Below, one piece after another: positions 15,616-21,478 of a stretch of DNA of 21,478 nt. The notes beneath the pieces are model-generated. The model searched no databases. It was not told where the DNA came from and saw nothing but the letters and a program-made list of their open reading frames with translations. Origin of the DNA: JAFDVL01 sp043736395 (lineage in GTDB: Bacteria; Acidobacteriota; Blastocatellia; RBC074); NCBI GenBank assembly GCA_043736395.1, contig JAYTCQ010000148.1:1-21478 (forward strand), given 5' to 3'. A program made the translations under genes and the position numbers. The stretch's first letter is position 1; each line of letters opens with the position of its first letter.

Positions 15616-16071
15616 CGTCGGCATTGTGCTGGCGCCTTTTTCACAATGGCGAACAACGACCTGCATTAACTGCTGGCAGCCCTGTCCTGACATTCCTTCC
15701 GCTTTACATTTCTTCGCAATCCATTCTGAAGTTTTCAAGATTTCAGATTTTGTTGGAACTCCGTCACAAAATCCCGGTGTTGGCTTCGCTTGCTCCAGAC
15801 AGGCATTCAAAAACAATGATCCGGTAATCGCGCTGGTAATTGAACTATCTTCACTCATTCGCTGGATTGAAGCCGCCAGACAAGCATTTTCATCGCTGGT
15901 CGCTCCCAACGCCTGACCTTCTTCCACTGCTTTTTTAGTATTGCCTTTGACCTGCTCAATTAAATCCTTGCCGTTGGTGCTAAACCAATAAAATCCAGCG
16001 CCCGCGATCCCTGTGCAGAGCAAAAGGACACAGCCCAGAATTATCAGTACGATCTTCATGTTTTTTGACAT
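15610..16071 (-). CDS. Membrane-anchored Cys-rich protein of unknown function
   Basis: A 153-aa protein with one N-terminal membrane helix (about residues 6-30, IVLIILGCVLLLCTGIAGAG) and a soluble domain outside. The soluble part holds six cysteines (C64, C91, C102, C122, C132, C143), probably disulfide-paired in the periplasm; no CxxCH heme motif is present. I do not recognise a family. It is the last gene of a minus-strand operon, 15 bp after the aldehyde dehydrogenase stop, with AGGGA six bases before its ATG. Its last codons and stop lie within the palindromic repeat. Confidence 0.7.
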   Translation of the reverse strand: MSKNMKIVLIILGCVLLLCTGIAGAGFYWFSTNGKDLIEQVKGNTKKAVEEGQALGATSDENACLAASIQRMSEDSSITSAITGSLFLNACLEQAKPTPGFCDGVPTKSEILKTSEWIAKKCKAEGMSGQGCQQLMQVVVRHCEKGASTMPTP

Positions 16072-16086
16072 TAATTTTCCCTGCTT

Positions 16087-17598
16087 CTATGTTACAAAAT
16101 CATCAATCTGAGCCTTCTGCAATTTTCCGCTGTAGTCCACATAGATGGATTTCCATTCGCTGAAAATATCCAATGAAGAAATCATCGCGCCTTCACGATG
16201 ACCGTTGCCTGTCGCCTTTGTACCACCAAACGGTAGATGAACTTCGGCGCCAATCGTTGCGGAGTTCACATAAAAGATTCCTGTATTCATGCGCTCCATC
16301 GCGTAAAAGGCGCGGTTTACATCGGCAGTGAAAATTGACGAAGATAAGCCGTACTTCACGCCATTCCCGATTTCAATCGCATCATCCAGATCGTTGCAAG
16401 AAATGACGCTGACGACCGGGCCAAAAATTTCTTCCTGTGCGATTCTGTGGTTCGGTTTTACCTCCGTGAAAATTGTTGGCTCAATAAAAAATCCGTGCTT
16501 CAAATTTCCACCGTTCAGGCGATTTCCACCGAGATGAAGTTTCGCTTCGCGCTTGCCAATTTCGATATAGCTTAAAATTTTGTTGACGGCATTTTCATTG
16601 ATGACCGGGCCGACTTCGTTCTTTTCATTCAGCCCATTTCCAATCGTCAAAGCCTTTGCTCTAGCGGTCAGCTTTTCGATGTATTTTTTGTAGACTTTTT
16701 TATGAACAACTACACGCGATGAAGCGGTGCATCGTTGTCCTGAAGTCCCAAATGCGCCCCAAATCGTCCCTTCTGCCGCGAGATCAAGGTCAGCATCTTC
16801 CATCACCATAATCACATTTTTGCCGCCCATTTCCAGCGAACAAATTTTTCCCGTCCGTGCCGCATTTTCCGCGACCGAAGTTCCCGTCGCAGTCGAACCC
16901 GTGAATGACACAAGTCGAATATCATCGTGAACAGCCAAAGGCGCACCAACTTCAACTCCAGTGCCCATGATGATATTCACAACACCTTTTGGTAATCCGG
17001 CTGCCTCTAAAACTTTGACTAAATTAATCGTCGAAAGTGGAGTGTCTTCGGCTGGCTTAATGGCTAAAGTATTCCCGCAAATCAAAGCCGGAATCATCTT
17101 CCACGAAGGGATTGCCATCGGAAAATTCCACGGCGTAATCAATGAACACAGCCCCACAGGTTGACGTACGCACATTGCGAATTTGCTCGGCATCTCCGAT
17201 GGCGTTGTGTATCCATGCAAGCGCCTGCCCTCACCCGCCGTATAAAAAATCATATCAATGGCTTCCTGCACATCGCCGCGCGCTTCCTTAATCACTTTGC
17301 CCATTTCGCGGGTCATTTCCTGCGCGTACTGTTCTTTGCGCTGCATCAGGATTTCACCGGCGCGATACAAAATCTCGGCGCGTTTTGGAGCCGGAAATGC
17401 TTTCCACTTCGGCAACGCTTCACGCGCCGCATCTATAGCTGCATTAACATCGGCCTCACCGGAAGCGGGAAATAATCCAATGCTTTCTCGCGTGTCCGCC
17501 GGGTTCAAATTTTCGAGGTAATTGTTAGTGCTTGGCTTGACCCATTGGCCGCCAATGAAGTTTTTGTAGCGGTTTGTTTTTACTGCTGCTTTTGCCAT
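16087..17598 (-). CDS. NAD(P)-dependent aldehyde dehydrogenase
   Basis: A 503-aa enzyme of the ALDH superfamily, oxidising an aldehyde to a carboxylate. All key parts are visible: N158 (TPWNFP), K181 (IKPAE), the GSTATG nucleotide loop (234-239), the general base E256 (LEMGGKN) and the nucleophile C290 (SGQRC). EEIFGPVVSV is present near the C-terminal third. The substrate cannot be fixed from sequence: succinate semialdehyde, aminoadipate semialdehyde and general aliphatic aldehydes are all possible. Its ATG (17596-17598) overlaps the 3' end of the upstream cytochrome gene by 19 bp, so the two are coupled; electron transfer between them is not implied by the family. Confidence 0.94.
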   Translation of the reverse strand: MAKAAVKTNRYKNFIGGQWVKPSTNNYLENLNPADTRESIGLFPASGEADVNAAIDAAREALPKWKAFPAPKRAEILYRAGEILMQRKEQYAQEMTREMGKVIKEARGDVQEAIDMIFYTAGEGRRLHGYTTPSEMPSKFAMCVRQPVGLCSLITPWNFPMAIPSWKMIPALICGNTLAIKPAEDTPLSTINLVKVLEAAGLPKGVVNIIMGTGVEVGAPLAVHDDIRLVSFTGSTATGTSVAENAARTGKICSLEMGGKNVIMVMEDADLDLAAEGTIWGAFGTSGQRCTASSRVVVHKKVYKKYIEKLTARAKALTIGNGLNEKNEVGPVINENAVNKILSYIEIGKREAKLHLGGNRLNGGNLKHGFFIEPTIFTEVKPNHRIAQEEIFGPVVSVISCNDLDDAIEIGNGVKYGLSSSIFTADVNRAFYAMERMNTGIFYVNSATIGAEVHLPFGGTKATGNGHREGAMISSLDIFSEWKSIYVDYSGKLQKAQIDDFVT

Positions 17599-17897
17599 GA
17601 CAAATAAGTCTCAAGGGGAGCTTGATTATTGGATGCTTTTTGCGGGGTAGCGGGCTGATGACATTGCGAACAACTGATGCGTGCGTCGTGCCATTTCAGG
17701 GGATGTTTGCGAGCGACTTCGAGAGCCGACATTTTTTCGGGAGTATGACAGGTCAGGCATTGATCGCGTGTGATGACGCCCTGATGAGCGACATTCGCTG
17801 GAAGCTTGGGTGCTCGTCCACTGGAACGTGACAGCAGATATAATCCACCTACGACACCTACGACAATGATGATAAATACCAAATCACGTGATTTCAT
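17580..17897 (-). CDS. Membrane-anchored diheme c-type cytochrome-like protein
   Basis: A 105-aa protein with an N-terminal membrane anchor (about residues 6-22, LVFIIIVVGVVGGLYLL) and two CxxCH heme-binding motifs, CLTCH (47-51) and CSQCH (76-80). Between them H65 and H70 could be distal ligands. It would face the periplasm and carry electrons. The spacing and small size resemble short multiheme domains such as those of NapC/NrfH or cytochrome c7-like proteins, but with only two hemes. It is the second gene of the operon, 19 bp after the 91-aa protein, and it overlaps the ALDH start. Confidence 0.85.
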   Translation of the reverse strand: MKSRDLVFIIIVVGVVGGLYLLSRSSGRAPKLPANVAHQGVITRDQCLTCHTPEKMSALEVARKHPLKWHDARISCSQCHQPATPQKASNNQAPLETYLSWQKQQ

Positions 17898-17916
17898 ATT
17901 CTGTCAAAAATAACTA

Positions 17917-18192
17917 TTACGCACCCGTTGCCAGACGAAACAACTGACTCAATAAATCTTCCTCAGAATCTCTGCGCTCAATCGTCAATCCGACAACCTT
18001 GCTGCCGTCACGACGCGAAGTCAAGCGGCACATCTTCTTGCGCAACCGCAAGACGTAATGCTTGTTGCCGATATTAACCTGCGCCGTCGAAGGCGGTTGG
18101 AATCCCCATCGGAGATTTCCCTTGGTCGTCGAATTTAATAAATTAATGAGGATGTCATCTTCCTCTTCTGGTGTTAGTGCTTTCGTTATCAA
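17917..18192 (-). CDS. Small protein of unknown function (91 aa)
   Basis: A 91-aa soluble protein, acidic at the N-terminus (TPEEEDDILINLL) and basic in the middle (YVLRLRKKMCRLTSRRDGSK), without signal peptide or membrane helix. I do not recognise a family. It is the first gene of the operon: a promoter lies about 40 bp upstream and AGGAGA (plus 18198-18203) is five bases before the start. The start codon is TTG (18190-18192), accepted because of that strong ribosome site; no ATG near the N-terminus offers an alternative. Confidence 0.7.
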   Translation of the reverse strand: MITKALTPEEEDDILINLLNSTTKGNLRWGFQPPSTAQVNIGNKHYVLRLRKKMCRLTSRRDGSKVVGLTIERRDSEEDLLSQLFRLATGA

Positions 18193-18230
18193 GCGTATCT
18201 CCTGAAATAGTAGTGTTGTTAATACGCACT

Positions 18231-18258
18231 ATAATATACACACGGCGGGGGATGACAA
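18231..18258 (-). promoter_or_regulatory. Sigma-70-type promoter of the four-gene operon
   Basis: On the minus strand TTGTCA (plus 18253-18258) and TATTAT (plus 18231-18236), each 5 of 6 to consensus, are 16 bases apart. The start codon of the 91-aa gene follows about 38 bases downstream of the -10 box, giving a leader of about 30 bases. Confidence 0.65.
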
Positions 18259-18324
18259 ATGTTATAGGGAATAATTGTTAGAAAAAGGAAGAATTTCTGT
18301 TGCGTGAACTGTTAGTTCTCGCGT

Positions 18325-18657
18325 TTAAGCCACAGCAAAATCAGTATACTGACGAAGGTTCGCAGGGTGAAAACCCAGCACAATATCTTCACGCGGCACG
18401 CCTGCTTCGAGCAAAGCTTCAGCGACAGGACGATTCGTGCCATCGTACTGAACCCATATTTTTTCGTTGATGAGATCAAGGTGAATGATGGAACCATAGA
18501 CACGACCTGATCCATCGAAGCCTACATCCATCACCTTGTAATGATCGCGTTCGGCATCAATCAGGATTTCGGTTTGAATGTCAGGGATTGGCTTCCCCTT
18601 TGCGTAGTCAAAAATAATTTGTCGAATTATTTCTCTATATCTTGTGGTTTTATCCAT
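18325..18657 (-). CDS. xisI: XisI-family protein (orphan, no XisH)
   Basis: A 110-aa protein that matches the XisI family along its whole length: YREIIRQIIFDYA (7-19), ERDHYKVMDVG (36-46), RVYGSIIHLDL (52-62), KIWVQYDGT (66-74) and the closing REDIVLGFHPANLR (89-102). XisI with XisH is required for excision of the fdxN element in heterocystous cyanobacteria, but most copies occur in bacteria without that element and their role is unknown. XisH normally lies directly upstream; here that place is taken by a HEPN-type gene, 42 bp away. ATG is at 18655-18657, without a strong ribosome site. Confidence 0.9.
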   Translation of the reverse strand: MDKTTRYREIIRQIIFDYAKGKPIPDIQTEILIDAERDHYKVMDVGFDGSGRVYGSIIHLDLINEKIWVQYDGTNRPVAEALLEAGVPREDIVLGFHPANLRQYTDFAVA

Positions 18658-18699
18658 AACTCTTAGGAATACTTTAGAAATGTAAATAAATTACATTGA

Positions 18700-19989
18700 C
18701 TATTCAATTCCGTGCCCCCAGTTTGCGACACACCATTTACTATCAGGCTTTACTTGAACTACTGGAGAACTTTTGGAATCTAAATTTAACATACGAAACA
18801 CAACTTCTCTTTCGGATGAAATATCCCCTTCAAGCCAGAGGCAAACTTTTATCTCCGTAACTGCTGCTGCAAAATCAACAAGTTCTTTAATCTCAAAAGA
18901 CTTTAGGTTACTTGAAGAATAATGATTTCTTACACGTCCTGCATCTTTACCCGGCGAGTCATTCAACCAAGCAAGAGCTGCCATACGACCATAATTCCGC
19001 ACCTTCCAAAAGCATAAAAACTCAACAAGTGCATATTCGGGAGTTGCAATCGTATAATCTATTGGCTCTCCTGTGATTGGAACATCAACACCTAGTTGAA
19101 TTTCTCGTGGCGACCAAGCGTCCAAGATTTTCCTATCATTTGCGTTTTCAAGAATTCCCTTAAAAAGTTCCCCCCATGTCTTTTCTGGCTTTTCAGGCTG
19201 AGCAGTTAGTAATCCCTGCTCAGCCCTCACAGCCCAGTCACGCGTGGCAAATAAAGCCGCCCATACTTTGGCAGCTACTAACCGATTATCGTAACTTAAA
19301 TCCCGACCGTGTAATATGCCATTTCGGTATGGAATTGAAATTGGAACTATTGTAGTTTTGTTGCGACTTGAGCGAAAAAGATTAGCCAAAACTTCGAGTC
19401 CCTTGCTGTGAGCTGCAATAGAATCCCAAGCTTCCAGATTAGCGTTTTGCGCGAAGAAACCAATTTGTCGATCATGTAGGTCATTAACCATTCCATCCAT
19501 AAGCGCGAGTACAACAGGTACACATGCTTGGTAACGCTCTTCCCGATAATCAAGAAGAGATTTTTCAGCAAGCGGCATTCTAGGACGAAATGCACTAACA
19601 CCATTCATCATCGTCAGCTTCCATTCGACATTCTCTGGGCTATAATAATCCACAAGGTAGGCTTCGGCTTGATCTAAGTCATTCAGTTCTGCTTTCGAAA
19701 TCGCTTCTTTGGCAACTTCTAAGTTCATCACGTCATAAATAATCCAGCCTCGTGCAGAAAATAAATCATTAAAACGGTCTGGAATCGTCGCTAATTCTTC
19801 CGCCAATTGTGCCAACTGATTGGACTCTGCTAACACTGCTTCCATCTCTTTAACATCGATACGAAAAATCCGAAATAAAGGTTTTAGATAAGGCATAATA
19901 GTATTCAATGCCTTAAAACCTCTGACGAGTTCTAAATTTTTCTTTATTGATGGAATATCACGAATTAGCGGACCACTCATTGCTGTCAC
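18700..19989 (-). CDS. HEPN-motif protein of unknown function (429 aa)
   Basis: A soluble helical protein of about 429 aa. Residues 220-228 read PYRNGILHG, an R-N-x3-H motif (R222, H227) typical of HEPN RNase domains, followed by a helix (RLVAAKVWAALFATRDWAV). The preceding region (150-205) is also helical, as expected for the four-helix HEPN core. The rest, including a C-terminal segment rich in charged residues, I do not recognise. The frame starts at GTG 19989, overlapping the DUF1501 stop as GTGA; ATG at 19980 is an alternative three codons in. Hand counts of two 60-base lines gave about 37-40% GC, lower than most neighbouring lines. HEPN RNases are common in abortive-infection and toxin systems; function here is inference. 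Confidence 0.65.
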   Translation of the reverse strand: MTAMSGPLIRDIPSIKKNLELVRGFKALNTIMPYLKPLFRIFRIDVKEMEAVLAESNQLAQLAEELATIPDRFNDLFSARGWIIYDVMNLEVAKEAISKAELNDLDQAEAYLVDYYSPENVEWKLTMMNGVSAFRPRMPLAEKSLLDYREERYQACVPVVLALMDGMVNDLHDRQIGFFAQNANLEAWDSIAAHSKGLEVLANLFRSSRNKTTIVPISIPYRNGILHGRDLSYDNRLVAAKVWAALFATRDWAVRAEQGLLTAQPEKPEKTWGELFKGILENANDRKILDAWSPREIQLGVDVPITGEPIDYTIATPEYALVEFLCFWKVRNYGRMAALAWLNDSPGKDAGRVRNHYSSSNLKSFEIKELVDFAAAVTEIKVCLWLEGDISSEREVVFRMLNLDSKSSPVVQVKPDSKWCVANWGHGIE

Positions 19990-21434
19990 CCAAACACCTT
20001 CAAAATCGGATCACCACCAAAATTCGTCAATCTCTGATCTCTTCCACCATAGTAATACGTCAGCTTGCGATGATCCATTCCCATCGCGTGCAAAATTGTC
20101 GCGTGCAGATCATGCACTGAATACGGATCAACCGTAGCCTTCACGCCGAATTCGTCGGTCTCGCCAATGGATTGTCCGCCTTTGACTCCGCCGCCCGCCA
20201 TGAACATTGTGAAGCCGTAGTGATTGTGGTCGCGTCCAACTCCCGATTGCGACATGGGCATGCGTCCGAATTCTCCGCCCCAGACAATCAGCGTATCTTC
20301 CAGCAAGCCGCGCGATTTCAAATCCTTAATTAATCCTGCCATCGGCTTATCGGTTTCCTTGCAATGCAAACGATGATTTTCATCCAGTCCGTAATGCGCG
20401 TCCCACGATTCCTGTTGATGCCCGCCGCCGTGATAAAGCTGAATGAAACGAACTCCGCGTTCGACCAGGCGACGTGCTGTCAGGCATTGCTTGCCAAAAA
20501 AATCTGTATGCTTTTCGCCGATGCCATACATTTTTTTCGTCGCGTCGGTTTCCTTGCCGAGGTCTACGGCTTCGGGCGCGTGCGTCTGCATTTGAAACGC
20601 TAATTCGTACGACGCAATTCGCGCATCCAGATCGCTGTTGCCTTTGTGATTCGCCAGATGTTCCTGATTTAATTTTTGGACGAAATCAATTTCCTGTCGT
20701 TGCAAATGCGGATCAACCCACTTCGGCGGATTTAAATCTACAATCGGTACATTGCCCGAACGAAATGAAGTCCCTTGAAAAGCTGCCGGCATAAATCCTG
20801 AAGACCAATTCGGAGCGCCGCCGATAGGGCCTCCGCGCCAATCGTACATCACAATGTAGCCGGGCAAATTCTGATTCACCGTGCCCAAACCGTACGTCAT
20901 CCACGAACCCAGCGAAGGATTTCCGGGGCGCATATTTCCCATATTCATTTGGAAAATCGCCGGAGAATGATTGTTGCTGGTCGTGTACAAAGATTTGATA
21001 AATGTCAGATCATCCGCGCACGATCCGAGATTTGTGTAGAGTTCAGAAATGTCCTGACCGCTCTGCCCGTACTTTTTGAAGCTGTACGGCGAAGCCATCA
21101 GGTTGCCATTTTTATTGAACAATTCCAGCTTTTCAGTCGTCGGCAACGGCTTGCCATGCATTTTGGTCAGCAATGGCTTCGGATCAAAAAGATCAACCTG
21201 ACTTGGCCCGCCGTACATAAACAGGAAAATTACGGACTTGGCTTTCGCCGGAAAATGCGAAGCCTTCGGAGCCAATGGACTCGCATTTTTCGCATTTGGT
21301 TCCGCCGCGAGCAATCCATCTTTATCGAGAATGGAAGCCGCCGCTAAGCCTGAAAATCCGGCTCCGGCCTTGAAAAGTAATTCGCGGCGCGACATCGGAG
21401 TTGGTTGAATGATCGGAAGAGATTTGTTTTTCAT
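19986..21434 (-). CDS. DUF1501 family protein with Tat signal
   Basis: A 482-aa protein with a twin-arginine signal (MSRRELLFKAGAGFSGLAAA, RR at 16-17), so it is folded before export. Alkaline-phosphatase-like fold marks are IFLFMYGGPSQVDLFDPKP (about 69-87), LYTTSNNHSPA, IQLYHGGGHQQESWDAH, LIVWGGEFGRMPM and GRDHNHYGF. DUF1501 proteins are abundant in Planctomycetes, Verrucomicrobia and Acidobacteriota, usually beside a PSCyt1/DUF1553 gene, which would lie just upstream of the right window edge. A role in processing sulfated or complex polysaccharides is often suggested but not shown. ATG 21432-21434 lacks a clear ribosome site. The stop overlaps the start of the HEPN gene by 4 bp. Confidence 0.93.
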   Translation of the reverse strand: MKNKSLPIIQPTPMSRRELLFKAGAGFSGLAAASILDKDGLLAAEPNAKNASPLAPKASHFPAKAKSVIFLFMYGGPSQVDLFDPKPLLTKMHGKPLPTTEKLELFNKNGNLMASPYSFKKYGQSGQDISELYTNLGSCADDLTFIKSLYTTSNNHSPAIFQMNMGNMRPGNPSLGSWMTYGLGTVNQNLPGYIVMYDWRGGPIGGAPNWSSGFMPAAFQGTSFRSGNVPIVDLNPPKWVDPHLQRQEIDFVQKLNQEHLANHKGNSDLDARIASYELAFQMQTHAPEAVDLGKETDATKKMYGIGEKHTDFFGKQCLTARRLVERGVRFIQLYHGGGHQQESWDAHYGLDENHRLHCKETDKPMAGLIKDLKSRGLLEDTLIVWGGEFGRMPMSQSGVGRDHNHYGFTMFMAGGGVKGGQSIGETDEFGVKATVDPYSVHDLHATILHAMGMDHRKLTYYYGGRDQRLTNFGGDPILKVFG

Positions 21435-21478
21435 AAGGGATGTTTTCAGTAATTTGTGGAGCGAGTTCTTTACCCGCT

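Noticed and set aside
15497..15916. 139-aa plus-strand open frame starting in the palindrome
   Set aside because: It is antisense to the Cys-rich membrane protein and starts from the ATG within the palindrome arm; no domain or ribosome site was found.
18302..18324. Possible terminator hairpin after xisI (GAACT-AAC-AGTTC)
   Set aside because: The stem is only 5 bp with a mismatch before the next pairs, and no T-run follows directly.

Overview
The window joins two kinds of DNA. Bases 1 to about 8456 are the right-hand end of an integrative, apparently conjugative element. Bases 8457 to 21478 are ordinary bacterial chromosome. Housekeeping genes (secG with tRNA-Leu, serC, ald) sit beside a DUF1501 protein with a Tat signal, an FG-GAP propeller protein, a membrane-anchored c-type cytochrome and palindromic intergenic repeats. 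This mix suggests a Gram-negative soil or water bacterium; my best guess is Acidobacteriota, perhaps Blastocatellia. That placement is inference, since no rRNA or taxonomic marker is present.

Element region (1-8456). A conjugation-type SNF2/DEAH helicase gene enters from the left edge and is cut at base 780 by a 4,004-bp Tn3-family transposon (781-4784). The transposon has near-identical 38-bp ends, a tnpA transposase and a divergent tnpR serine resolvase. Only the last 43 codons of what is probably the same helicase gene reappear beyond it (4787-4918). There is no target-site duplication and the second helicase lobe is missing, which points to a deletion next to the transposon. Then come a TrbL/VirB6-like membrane protein whose best start codon is followed at once by a stop (ATG-TGA at 4899-4904), a small excisionase-like DNA-binding protein and a tyrosine integrase. 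The integrase ends about 100 bp from the 3' end of a tRNA-Leu(GAG) gene, the presumed attachment site. Short repeats that may be integrase arm sites lie between them.

Chromosome, part 1 (8457-13886, all minus strand). secG and tRNA-Leu(GAG) form a unit behind a consensus promoter. serC overlaps an EamA-family transporter gene by 8 bp. A secreted TPR-like protein and alanine dehydrogenase follow. The ald terminator hairpin overlaps the end of its reading frame.

Chromosome, part 2 (13887-18324). A 461-bp gap holds a 155-bp element bounded by inverted hairpin repeats. A secreted FG-GAP beta-propeller gene (plus strand) converges on a four-gene minus-strand operon: unknown 91-aa protein, diheme c-type cytochrome, aldehyde dehydrogenase, Cys-rich membrane protein. 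Between them lies a 125-bp palindromic repeat with 35-bp arms (34/35 matching) that supplies the stop codons of both genes and probably a two-way terminator.

Chromosome, part 3 (18325-21434, minus strand). A DUF1501 gene is followed, with a 4-bp start/stop overlap, by a 429-aa protein with a HEPN-type RNxxxH motif, and then by an orphan XisI-family gene. The HEPN/XisI pair, the stop-codon-supplying palindrome and the ATG-TGA start are the most unusual items here.
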